Positions 12,105 through 24,420 of a stretch of DNA of 64,000 nucleotides are shown piece after piece (position 1 is the first letter of the stretch; each line of letters starts with the position of its first letter). Source of the stretch: Neurospora tetraspora (lineage: Eukaryota > Ascomycota > Sordariomycetes > Sordariales > Sordariaceae); the NCBI RefSeq assembly GCF_033439725.1, contig NW_026944384.1:1798001-1862000 (forward strand). The letters run 5' to 3'. The notes under the pieces are model-generated. The model saw only the letters and a program-made list of their open reading frames with translations, made no database searches and was not told the origin of the DNA. The position numbers and the translations under genes are program-made.

Positions 12105-14823
12105 TACCCCCTTAAATCTAGTGTACAAACTACACTAAATCTACCCAAATATACCCTAAAATACCCTAAAATTCTTCTAAAACTAGCTAAAAATAATGCT
12201 ATTCCCAAATTACTTTCTCGTTATAGTAGCTTTTAAGCTATCATTCATAAAAGTTTTACCCTACTACATTTACTATTATACTTACTGATTCGTTACCCGA
12301 ATCCTCCTTTATAAAATTCTCTATACCCTTCGAACGGCCTATAACGATATCTCTACTACTAAATTCTTGCAATTGAATTTATAGCTGCTATAGCTCTATA
12401 AGTCCCAATTACTCTATAAACTTTAAATATACTATGGGAAGAAAGCTTTTGGTAAAGCTATTTACAATTTATTCCTTAGTTAGTATATAGACTACGTCTA
12501 CTAATTTCCTCTCTTATGTTTACTTTAACTAATATTTATATATATTAACGTACTTGAATTTAATTATGAACTGAACTCCTTCTTTTACAATAAATCATAT
12601 CGTTTATTTATTATTATAGCCTATAAGTATAGCCTCTTAATTTTTAAACCTTAAGGTAAATTCGTTAAAGAAATAGCGAATGTAAATAGCCTCTTTAATT
12701 CCCTAGCTAAGGGATAACAATTCGGCCTCTATAGAGGAGGTCGTGATTATGTTTTGTTTATTGGCTCGCTAATCGACTATAGCGCCTAAGAGTTTAAGTA
12801 TAAACGCTTATAAACTCTTTCGATTAGAAAAATTATTTAAAATTACGTCCTTCAATTATAACGTAGAAGTTCTAACGGTCTTTACTACTTAATTGAAGGA
12901 CGTAATTTTAAATTATAAGAAGGTAAAACAATACTCAATTTACAACCGTATAATATACTAAATTGGGATTTAAATTGAATTAAGTAAATTTGGAGACCGG
13001 AAAAACTACGTTTAGTCGCAACGTAATAGTAATATAAAAAATCGAACCGATTTAATTTAATACGTATAAATTTCGTATAGGATTATATTATTTTAATAAA
13101 GTAGGAATTCTTCTTTAACTATAGGCGTAGAATATAATTTCATAGTACGTTTAACCTTCTCCGCAATCTTCTAAATATAATTATATTATAATAATTAAAT
13201 TACTTTTTCTTCTTAATTTCGAATAATCTCGATACCTAAAAACTACTTCAATAGTTCTCTACCCATTAATTAATACTTCTTCTCTATAGCGGCTACTACT
13301 TCTTTAATTATAGCAATCTCTTTATCCTTATACTTATAAATAATAACGATATCGTCGACGTAAAAGAAGAAAAATACGTTATCTTTAATAAGGATATTAG
13401 GTTCTATAGGGAAAAGGTTTATACTTATAATTACGAAAATTTTAGTAAATTCCTGCTACTAAAGGAAGGGAGATTTCCGTAGATTATATAACGTATATAG
13501 TAGTTAAAATACTTAGCCTTTTCTAATATACTTAAGGGGAACCTTTATAAATACTACCTTATCGAGTATAGTATTAATAAAAGCGTTCTTTATATTGTAC
13601 TAAATTAAATCGAAGTTAAAATAAGTAGCTATAGTTATTGAAATATAGAACGATTTAATTATTAGAATTACTACGTACGTTTTATATACGCTATCCTTAA
13701 ATTATTACTTCCTATGTATAATTAAACGTACTTTATATTTAAAGAACCGGCCGTTTTAATTGAATTTATAAGTATATACCTATATCGAACCGAATATTTC
13801 GTTATTCCTACTTCCTCGATACTAACCTACTTCTAAAACTTCTTATCCTCATATTTATCTAGGTGTTCCTTCTTTATAGCTTTGAAGAGTTCCCTAAAGG
13901 AATAAGAATTAAAATTACTATAATATTTTAGAAGAAGTAGAAAATTAGTTAGATAAAGGGTCTTCAATATACCCTTTATTCTATGGCGGTTAATAATATC
14001 CCTTATTATTTTTCATTTCGAATTATAATTGGAATTAATATCGATACTCCTTTTTCTTATTTATTCCAAGAAGGTTTAGTTTACGACCTTATTTCCCTAA
14101 AAGCCTACAAATCGATTACCCTTTTGCAAATAAAAATAACGCAGCCTAATAAAAGTATTAATTTATAATTAATTATAATTTTTCATTAAAATAAAAGAGG
14201 TCAGTTATTAAAAACGCGGCTAAATTTTCAAAAAGTATGGGGAAATAACCCTCTTTTTTATCCTTCGAATTTAAAATTATATTTTAAAAATCCGATAGTA
14301 ATTATACGGGCGGCGATAGTAAAGGCTCTAAGGACCCTTACGGTATTTCTAAACCTAACGGTATCTTTAATACTTACAGGACTTCTAAAAATTTACATTA
14401 TATTTATATTTTTAGAAACCCTAATTCCTCTTTTTCTTCTAATATATTTTCGGTTTCGGTAGGAAAGTCTTGGATAACGGGGCTAAGAACTCCGTTATTT
14501 ATAGTAGGTATAGCTTCGACCTATAGGACGTCTATTTACGCAATATTTATTTAATAAAAGTCTCTTAATTGTGCAGCCAACTCTTTAAAGGAAATATTAA
14601 GGGCATTATAGATTTTTTTAATATTACTACTAAGGAAGACTTCGTCTTTATTAAATACGATATTTCATATAATAATAATAAAATTAGTATAGGGATTCTA
14701 GATCCTATAAATATTCGTTAATTAGTATCCAACTAAATAACTAACCTAAACGTAGTCTTTAAATTTTATTAATTCATTTTATTCTTGTATAATTTTTATT
14801 ATAAAAGTAAAAGCCTTACAACT

Positions 14824-15038
14824 TGTCACGATACCGACCTAGCAAAGGCTTTGAGAAGACGTATTATTGTACGGAGAGAAGAAGATTAGAAGAGAGTAGA
14901 AAAAACTCTACTCCTCAACTATATATATAAACTAGGTGAAGACATGCTATAAATCGAAATAAGATACGACTGGAGAATTGTAGGGTTACGGTGCCGGAAC
15001 GCTGAAGGTTCAGCGGTATAATATTTAATACCGTAATA
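14824..15038 (-). repeat. Left LTR of the nested gypsy-type fossil
   Basis: 215 bp, the same length as 20776-20990. The copies share GGCTTTGAGAAGA, TATTATTGTACG and GGAACGCTGAAGGTTC. By eye there are about thirty differences, essentially all transitions. Confidence 0.88.
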
Positions 15039-18000
15039 ATACCCCCGGCTTTAAAACGCAATTAACTTTAATTGTTCATAAAATGAAAAGTACTATAATA
15101 CTTAAGATATAATAGTATAGGCCCCGCGTATAGCGGGTGTATATTAAAGTCTCGGTATAGTCCTTACGTTGCTTGCCCCCTAAAACGTTATTTAATCGAT
15201 GGAATATAAGCGCGCTATCCCCGATTTAAATAAGATTACGTAACGTTCGGGCTTTAATTTTCGTCGTATATTCCTCTTCCTTCTTCCTTCGCGTTTTCTT
15301 ATCCCTGTTTTTTTCCTTCCTTTTTTACCCTTTACCTTTAAACTTTCTTTCGTCCTTCCGCACTTATAAAGTAATTATTACGACTTTAGGGTATCCTAAT
15401 ATTAAAACTTATTTATTCTATTATTGAAATTTTAAGTTCCTATTATTTTATATAAAAATTCTTCGAAATACCGCCGAGATTCCATTGTGTTTAGCCTAAT
15501 GTTAATATTATTCCCGTTAAGGGATTTAGTTATATAATTTGCTTTCGCTACGCTACTAAATATGCGACCGTTGATGGTAGTGAGCTGGTTAAATTTTTTA
15601 TTGTCTTCCCTTCGTGAAGAAAAAGAAATATTATTTTCATTATAAATATAAGTAGAATTACGATTTAATAAATTTATTTAAAGTATTTTTATAATTAATA
15701 ACGAAATATTAATGTAGTTAGGCCGTTATTTTTATAGACGGAAATAATATTAATGTTACTTCTATAATCACTTAAGCCTCGGAATTCTAAAAGAAAGATG
15801 AAGCGGGTAAATTTATTTAGATTTAGGAGATTCGCGCTCGTATTACTATTGAAACCTATAAGTTGATAGAATATTTCAATATTATTAACGAGGTAATAAA
15901 ATTCGAAAAAGGTATTATTAATACTAAGAAAAAAACTGGCGATATTATAAATTTATAATTATTATAATATTCCTTTTGCGATTTTCGATTATTATATTAA
16001 TTTTATAATAGTATAATACTATTATTAAAATTATTAATCGTTATTATATTTTAGTTTAGGTGTAGGCTTTTTAGTATTTTACTTTTAGTATTCCTTTAAA
16101 AGAATATTACTATTAACGCGATTCTTAAAAGTTTTGTTTATTCCCGGGTAATACCGAATATGAAATTTAATATCTTATTAAATTTTCCTATTATACTTCG
16201 GTCGGTATTGAAGTAATGCGGTATTTTAGTACCCTTAAGAATACTATAGCCTAGGCTGATATTAAGGCCGAAATAGAATATATTATATCCAATTTCTTTA
16301 TATTAGTAATAATTTAAATTAGGTCCGAAGTACTTTCGTAGGACTGGTATTTAGTAAGGATAATACTATTTTAAATAATAGAAATTAGGTTAGCGCCTTC
16401 GTAATTGAAATAAAATATTAATAGAATTATAATTATACCGCTACGATTCTCTAATATGAATTATTAAAATAAGATACCCTATATAAGAATTATAAATTAT
16501 AAAACTATAAAACTATAGTACTAAAATTATAAATATACTTATTTGTTAAAAGAAAGAAAGAACGTATATTATTATTTTAAATAATTTATCTCTCCTTCCT
16601 ATATATTATTATTTAAATTAATTTATCTCTTCCTTCCGTACTTCGGCAGCTAAATCAATTTATTTCTTCCTTCCATATTTAAACTTTTAAATTTTATTTA
16701 TATTCTTTAGAATCGGGGGCTCCGACGGGGCGGGTTATAAGGCAGCTCTGACGCCGGTATAAACTCGGTAGTATAGGGTATTAGGTTCGGAGTAGAATCG
16801 TTTTAATATAGTATAGGGCCCGGCTTCCCGGGGTTTTTAGCATAAAAATCCTTAATATTATTAATATTTTCTTAAAAGTCCTTTACCGGCTTCTAATTGG
16901 ATCGGTAGGGTTTCGGCTACTTAATTTTATATTCGAAGTCTCCATCCTTATTCTATTTAGAATTAATAATTTGTTCGAAGTATTATTCTTCCTCGCTGGA
17001 GTTTATAAAGGATATTATAGCGCTTTAAGCCCGCTAGTCGAAATTTATATTAGTAATTTCTTAGTTTAGGAGGCCTTCTTAGTAGAGGCGGATAAGAGAA
17101 GTATAGAAAATTAGGAAAATTCGGTAAGAAGGGTCTATTATAATAGTTATAACTTTTTTATAAATTTTCTTAATAATAAAAGGGCCCGCCTATTTATTAA
17201 CAAATTTAGTAATTAAGCAGCTTTAATCCTAATAATATGTATTAATTTAAACCTTATTTTTAATAGTATACCAGGGTATATCTAAGCAGTAAACGTTAAT
17301 ATAATAGTACTATCGTTCTTAAACTTCCTCTATAAATAAACTAATATAGGCAATAATCTTATCTACCTATTTTTTAATATATTAGGCATCTAAGAATTCT
17401 TAATACTAAATAAGCAATATAAGACCGTCCTGGGATAATAGTAATTCCGTACCTATCCGGGGGTATTAGTTGTAGTTAGTAAAAAACGGGCTAAAACCAG
17501 TAGTCTCGGGAATATAATTATTAACAGCGAATTTAATTAAAGGAAACTATTATAACTAATCGTTCTAAAAATATAAATAAAAGGCCCTAAAATATTATTT
17601 AATTAAAGCATTAATAATCTCCGTTTACTTATTAATTTCCGGGTAAGCTAAGGACGATAACTATTATTAAACCCCTAATTAACAATAGAATTCCCTTTAA
17701 AAAGAAACTATAAATTGGGTATTTCAGTCTAAAACAATAGAGTTTAGGATTTTATAAAAGTAGTAGACCTCCTAGAAGAAAGCGGCAACGATTTTTCGGA
17801 TAATTAAACTATAAATAGGGATATAATACCATATTTTCGAAAGTCGGTTAAACGCTATAATAATATCGAATTTATTAAATTATTCACTTTCCGAAAAGTT
17901 TCAATTATTTTACGAATAAAGGGGATAGGATACTTATTTTTAATAATAGCGTTATTTAAGCCCTAATAATCAATATAAATATATATATTACTATTAGGTT

Positions 18001-20775
18001 TTTTAGTAAGTAAAATAGGGGCTACGGCGGGCGAAAAGTTAGGGCGGATAAATCCCTTTAATAAATAGTCGTCAAAATATTTCTAAATAGTCCGGAATTC
18101 TTTTTAGAATATAGGCTACGGGTAATAATATAAAGGGGTTTTATTAGGAATTAAATCGATTTTAACATTGAAATGGTAGTAAAATAGTATTATAGTAGCA
18201 GTATTTAGGTCAAAGGCCTTTTAAATATAATAGAAGTAATTAGGTAGGGTATTTAAAATCTTTTATTATATTAGGGGTAGTTTCCTATTAATATACTTTT
18301 AGATATCCTTAATAAAGATTGCGCGGAATTATAATTTTTCGGCGATTTAATCCCTAAAGCCGGTAATAATTTTAATAAGCGGTTTCTTTATTAATCTTTT
18401 TCGAAAATAATATATAACGTAATATAATTAAGGTTATATAGTATTTATTTGAAATTTTCGGGTACCAAGTTAGGGAGAGGGGCCGCTTAGCCCGGTTAAT
18501 TATTAATTTAAAATAAGGATAGTATAATAGTTTTAATAAAGTAATATAATTACGTTAGGATATAATTATAAATTTCGACGCTAGGTTCTTTATATATAAA
18601 AATAAAATTAAGGGCGGATAGTAAGTAAATAGAAGTATTCTAAGGCTATAAATAACCGTTAAAGTAATTATTTACTATAGTTAAATAATTATATATATTA
18701 AATAAGTAGCGGCGAAACTGTCATAGCCGGGTGGTAAGTCGGGACCGGTCTTTTAATAAAAGTTTAATAGCGGGCTAAGTTAAATTAATTTTAGGAGTAA
18801 ATATACTAATAATAATTCGTATAAGGGACGGCGATATTTCAGTAGCGAAGATACTTGGAAATTCTATCGTCCTTTTAATTTAAATAATAGTAGGGTTATA
18901 TTTTCGTAATTAAAGGAAGCCAAAAATAATATTCGGGCCTCCGAATAGCTAAATAAAGAAAGTAAAGCAGTCTATAAACGAATTAACAGAATATAAGATA
19001 ATATAATATTAGGAGATTTCGCTACCTTTCCGGCCGTTTGCGAATTATAGGATACGAATTCGAAGGAGGGGCGTAATTAGGAAGTAATATTATTATACGA
19101 AGGAGGAGTCGACGAAACTTATTAAAAATATCCAGAATTAATTATAATAGAATAAGGGATTAGTAGCGTATTATTAAAATATAGAAAATTCGAGAACGAA
19201 AAATTAGTATTAAAGCTTATAGAATATAAATATAAATTATTTATCGTTTTTAAATTCTTCTTTTAGTAGCGTCTTTTATTAAAAATTAAATTTTTCCCGC
19301 TTTTATCTCGGTTATTATGGAAGTAGCGGCGAAATTAGCGGATTTTTTTCCCTTAATAGTATAAGCTATTATATAGTAACCCGCGCTACCGTAATATATA
19401 TAGAAGTTATTTTTCATCCGGCGGTCCTTTTTAGCCTAAAGAATTAGGCCCTTCTTATATTAGGAAATTTAGGCCTAGACTTTATTTAAAATTATAGGGT
19501 CCCTAGCATCGGCGGTTTAATTTAATTAAAAATTAGGTGAAGAACTACCGGTCCGGCCGCGATATTATTTATTAGTAATATTATTTATTAGTTTGCGTAA
19601 TAGTATAATTTATTGGTTAAATTCATTAATTTTAGGCCTAGAAATTATATTAATTAATACGTCCTAAAGTTTATAACTAACTTTTATTTTAAAGGTATTA
19701 ACCTATCAGTAACTATTAAATTCGTAGAGGTCGGCTAATTTAATAAATTTAGTAATAAAATTAGCGAAGGTAGAACTACTTTATTTAAAATAATTTATAT
19801 CCCGGACCGCTTTAGTATAAATATTTAAAGTAATATAGTATAAGTTAAATTAATTCAAAAGGTTTTAGAAATCGGTAAGGCTTAATAATTAGAGGGTAAA
19901 ATTGTAAAGAAATAACGTAATAATATCGATTTTAAATTATACCCAAATATAAATATCGGTAGAAAGGCGTTAAAATATATAAAGGATACAATCCGCCGGC
20001 GTAAAGAAGGTAATAATATCGAAGGCAAAGTTAATACGAACGAAGGATTTCTAATTAATATATTCCTTTTATTATTTAGCGAAGGAAGCTTTTACGCTAA
20101 TAAAAATAGGGGGTTTAGCGCTACGAAGGCGGGTAGACGGGGCCGAAGCTAATATAATTAGGGTTAATAAGGGAAGGGAAATAGCGATCTCTTATTATAT
20201 TTAAGCTATAGTTTAAGTAATTTATTTTTAGGCTTAAGTTTCGACGTCGGCGATATATTATTAGGTTTATTAAGTTTAGGCGGTCGCGGCGTCAGTTTAG
20301 TATTAGATTTCGTAAATATAATTATAAATATTAATAAATTAGGTTTCGATAGCGCTGAAGTGAAGTTAGAATTGGGAGAGCGTTTCGGGCTCCTATTTTA
20401 TAATTAAAACGAAGTTAGAGAAATCCTTATTTAACCTTAGAACAGCGGTATAGATATTTAGCTAATTCCCTTCAGAGAAGAGGTCGTAGGCTAGGGCTAC
20501 GCGAGTAGTATTAAAGTTAAAATTAGGCTTCGGAGCGCCGGATAATAAGCTTAGCGTAGTATCTATAATTAAGCGTATTAGTTGTAGTAGTATTATTATA
20601 ATATAATGTGATTAGGGATATAGAGAAAAATTGAAAGATTTTAGAGAAATACTTCGGGAAATATAAGGCTCGGATAGGGTAGGGTTCAGTAAAGTCAGTA
20701 TTAATTCTAAATATAGTTAAAAGCGAGACGATAAAGTATTATTGGGCAATTAGTTATAGAGAAGGTATAATAAAT

Positions 20776-20990
20776 TATTATAATACCGACTTAGTAGAGG
20801 CTTTGAGAAGATGTATTATTGTACGAAGAGAAGAAGATTAGAAGAGAGTAGAGAAAATTCTGCTCCTTAGTTATATATATGAATTAGGTAGAAATATGCT
20901 ATGAGTCGAGATGAGATACGATTGGAAAATTGTAGAGTTACAGTACCGGAACGCTGAAGGTTCGGCGGTATGACATCTGGTGCCGTGATA
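20776..20990 (-). repeat. Right LTR of the nested gypsy-type fossil
   Basis: Partner of 14824-15038. In element orientation this is the 5' LTR. It is followed directly by the target duplication CAACT. Confidence 0.88.
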
Positions 20991-21175
20991 CAACTATATA
21001 CCTTAAAGTACGTAATAATAAGGGAAGGGTCTAATAAAAGAACGATACCATCTCTAAATTAATAGTACGTTTCGAATCGGTCTTAGGGAGATTTCTAATA
21101 ATATTCCGCCTTAAGGGTTAAGTTGTATAAGTATATAATTACTTTAGTAATTTCTATCTATAGTTCGTAAAGAAG

Positions 21176-21607
21176 TGTTACGAACTTTAAGCGATGACAC
21201 GGGCCAACCAAGCCACCGGGAACACAACAGCCACGTGAAGGCTGGGTAGTGTAACCTTCCCAGGAATAAGAGCCAGGATCGGAGCAAGGAGGGCTCACAT
21301 CTGCCAAGACAGGCTCATGAGACAGTCAAGAGCTCATGAGCCGAGAAGAAGCTTATAAGACGTCTGAAGGCTCATGAGCCAGTTCACGATCAATGAGCTA
21401 GACACATGTAACTAGAATCACCAGAGTATAAAGGGACGACTGGAGAACTCAGATTGTCAGATAGTTCGACAGTAGTCAATAGACCATCGTCATCAGAGAC
21501 ACGTATAACGATACTTATTGTGAACCTTTTGGCTTCACCGAACTGCACCTGATAGTTTACTTCCTTCAGCTATCTCATTTAGGCAGATCAGACTGCCGTT
21601 CGTCACA
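21176..21607 (+). mobile_element. Solo LTR (432 bp), little or no RIP, inserted in the copia fossil
   Basis: A block of near-normal GC inside AT-rich DNA starts TGTTACGAAC and ends GTTCGTCACA, an imperfect terminal inverted repeat with TG...CA ends. A perfect 5-bp target duplication, AGAAG, sits at 21171-21175 and 21608-21612. No internal retroelement DNA is present, so it is a solo LTR left by recombination. A TATAAAG string near 21427 suggests the plus orientation. Three copies of the palindrome-bearing GCTCATGAG lie at 21313, 21332 and 21370. Its composition shows that it landed after the surrounding element had been RIPed, so it is the youngest of the three layers. The family is uncertain, perhaps Ty3/gypsy. 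Confidence 0.88.
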
Positions 21608-23964
21608 AGAAGATTTGTACTTAATTATATTACTATAACTTTAATTTTAATCATACTCCCTAAATACTCTACGCCGCTATTTTAAACTTACATATAAAAT
21701 ATTAAAGGCTCAATACTAATTCCTTTAGTAATAAACTAAATAGTAATCTTCTTACTACTAATTATTTCGTTATTATATTCGACTACCTAAAGTATAATCT
21801 AATACTAAATTTACAACCCTATATAAAAGGATTCCAAATATATAATTATAAATTCGGCTTTTTTATTACCTAAGTAATATACCTAAACGAATCTAGACTA
21901 CTGGTCTACGACTACTATTAAATTTAAGTATTTCTAACCCCCTACTTTTATTTCTTTATAAAAGAAGAAATCGACGGCTGATTGTAATCTAAGGCCCTCT
22001 AAGTAATTATAAACTTTTCTACGTACTTAACACTTCAATTTAACTTTAGTATATAGTTTGCAATATATTATATCCAATCCCTTAAATTGCACGCTATATT
22101 TTTACTCTATTAATTTAACTAAAATTTCGGGTCCCGGGTAGCTAAATTAAAAATACTAACGAAAGGGTTTACCCTTTTAGGGCTTCCGCATAATATAATT
22201 TATATACTATATAGTGAAAGAAGATTTCTTAACGCTATTTTACAAAAAAATATATTCTAAAATAAATTACTTATATTTAATAAATATAATAAATAAGGGA
22301 GTCCGTAAAGCGGGAGTACAAATAACTATTCTTATAATCCTAATAGATTTATTTATCTTCGAATTATTTTAAAGAGACGAAGTTATAAATTATACCTAGC
22401 ATTAAAGCGACGTTAAAGAATTAGAACTCTCTATCTCTAACGTCGTCCTAGACTGTAATTGTAATAATACTATACCCCTCGATAAGAATCCGCTTATTTC
22501 TAACCTATACGTAATTACTAATATTTAATAGAATAAAATTTTTAACCCAATTAACCTTATTAAAAATATATATTATTATACTTAAATTAAAGATTATAAA
22601 GTCTCTCAATAGGTATATAGTGCCGCGTTTCACTATAAGTACTAAAAGATTACCCTTACTTACCTAACGTCTATAGAATTAATTATTTTAATCCTTATCG
22701 TCTTGCTACGTTCGCAAATAGTTAACAGCCTCTTTAAATATTTTATCCTTCTTTAAATTAACAAACGTACGCTTCTTAATAATAGGACTTTCGACTAAAC
22801 CTTTATAGGCTAACTATAACTTAGCGTAGTAGTATTTATCTAAATTATAGCCTGGCTATTTATAGAATTTATATAGGGATTGTCGCGGTTGTTTATTCGT
22901 TAGTAAGGACGAAGAGGAAGTACGCTTATTTTCATTAATATTCTTCATAAATTTACTATTCTTACTTGCAACTTCTCTCCGTCCCTCTACTTCTAAGCTA
23001 AGGTTTTATTTATCGCTAGGAACGTTCTCTTTAACGGACTTACCGCTTAATATAGCCGCGAACGCAATACCCTTAAGTAAGGGGGCACGACCCTTTCCCT
23101 AAATAGTATTCGCTATTACTACTTTACGAAAATTCTTAGCTACAGTATAGAAAAAAAATTTAAAATTAAGGTTTCTCTTAATCTCCTTATTATACTAAAG
23201 CTAGTAATTGTTTACCTAAGCGGTATAAGGATTCGATTTTATAGCTGTATAGAATTCTAGGAACTACAAGTCTAATCTATTTACTCTAATAATTCCTCTA
23301 ATAATATAGAGGACTATAGCTATTTCCTAATAAAAGGTCTAATTATACTAATTATAGTTAGCTCTACTAGGGGGCTTAAAAATATTAATAAATCTAACCC
23401 GGGCGAATTTCTTTACCTTATAGTTGTTAAAAGTAGTAGATTTATTAAAATTATTGTACTACTTATATCAACTAATATATTTAATAAAATTAATTTCCTA
23501 GTAATTATCTCCAACGGTTTTAAATATCCAACGACTTAATATAATCTTCTTAATACCTAAGTTAAAGAAGGTCTTGACCTTTACACACTAATCTAATTTC
23601 TTAATTATATAGCTACAATAGTCGCGCTTATAATAAAAGCTATAAAGTTTAGCGGCAATAGATAAGGCAACTTCCCTATCCTTCTTAATTTCCTTAATTT
23701 CTCTAACGGGAACCTCCCCCTAATAGTTAGCGATATTGGGCTCTGCAGGCTCAATTGGCTAGGGCGTACGGTTATTGGGATCGATATATTTCTAAATACT
23801 AAAATCTTAGGCTATAGAAATAAATGTATTTTCCTAAACCGGCTAATCCTTAGGGCTATTGAGAGTAACGCTATTAATTTTAGTTGTAAATATTGTTAGC
23901 AATCGTTTAATCGGTTATCGTTATTAGCGATAACTTTAACGGTTAAATTAATAAGACTCTTAAT

Positions 23965-24131
23965 TGTAATATTATAGGTAATAATCGATATAAGGTTCAA
24001 CGTAACTTGATTGTAAATATATATATAAAACTGGCTCTGCAAACTTAAAGCTCTAGCATCTGGGTAAAAATCCCGCATATCCCAGTCTAGCTGGGCACGT
24101 GCACGGCCAGTGGATCCCCTGGCCTCTAACA
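23965..24131 (-). repeat. Right LTR (5' LTR in element orientation) of the outer copia-type fossil
   Basis: 167 bp, partner of 11939-12104. Its rightmost 50 bases look nearly unmutated (GC-rich, CGTGCACGGCCAG), while its left part resembles the AT-rich interior, so mutation fades toward the flanking gene. It ends 289 bases before the MFAP1 start codon. Confidence 0.88.
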
Positions 24132-24420
24132 TCATGCGGGGCATTCGGTAGCTGCGCCGGGTCTTGGCAGCGGGAACCAAACAACCCGCTGTGCCCTGCA
24201 AGGTCCACTTGCCGCGTCACGAAATTTACATACTGCACGTATCGTACTTGACCGTTGCACTGTAATTTCATCATTACCACCCGGACATGAAAGTTGCACT
24301 TCCCATTTCATTCTGAACTCCATTTCATCCTTTTGGGTTCGCTATCTGTACTTAGTTTAATCTTTCAGCCTTGCATTGCCAACCCGATATCAGCTTTACA
24401 CGCCCACACCCACGCCCACT
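24132..24420 (+). promoter_or_regulatory. MFAP1 promoter and 5' leader squeezed against an LTR
   Basis: Only 289 bases separate the copia LTR from the MFAP1 ATG, so promoter elements must lie here or inside the LTR. The GC content is normal. No clear TATA box is visible; the leader before the ATG is ACACCC/ACGCCC-rich. Confidence 0.5.

Larger units (their letters stand above)
14824..20990 (-). mobile_element. Nested fossil LTR retrotransposon, Ty3/gypsy chromovirus-type, RIP-mutated
   Basis: Two 215-bp LTRs (14824-15038 and 20776-20990) bound a 6.17 kb element inserted in the copia fossil. A perfect 5-bp target duplication, CAACT, lies at 14819-14823 and 20991-20995. The LTR tips form a short inverted repeat (TGTCACG at the left, CGTGATA at the right, allowing for a transition). 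A purine-rich tract with GGGGG next to the left LTR, read on the minus strand, places the 5' LTR on the right. Between about 16830 and 17000 on the minus strand there is a trace resembling the chromodomain of chromovirus integrases, ending in a KPGP-like string. The element is broken by many RIP-type changes. It inserted after the copia element and before or during the RIP episodes that hit both. Confidence 0.85.
11939..24131 (-). mobile_element. Fossil Ty1/copia-type LTR retrotransposon, RIP-mutated, with two later insertions
   Basis: The ends are direct repeats of 166-167 bp (11939-12104 and 23965-24131), each starting TG and ending TAACA, with sizeable stretches identical. The flanks TCATA (left) and TCATG (right) look like a 5-bp target duplication that differs by one transition. 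A purine tract ending GGGGGTA lies, read on the minus strand, just inside the left LTR, so the element points leftward. A YVDD-like reverse transcriptase trace near 13340-13370 on the minus strand, at the promoter-distal end, fits the copia gene order. Removing the two inserts leaves about 5.6 kb, a normal copia size. The element is thoroughly broken with very many changes, nearly all transitions, and is not capable of function. RIP makes LTR divergence useless as a clock; it is older than both insertions. Confidence 0.88.

Noticed and set aside
13983-14168. Small open frame inside the AT-rich block
   Set aside because: It lies in RIP-mutated transposon DNA; AT-rich translation with no family resemblance.
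23896-24323. Minus-strand frames crossing the right LTR boundary
   Set aside because: They join LTR and unique flank by chance; there is no domain, and they face the MFAP1 promoter.
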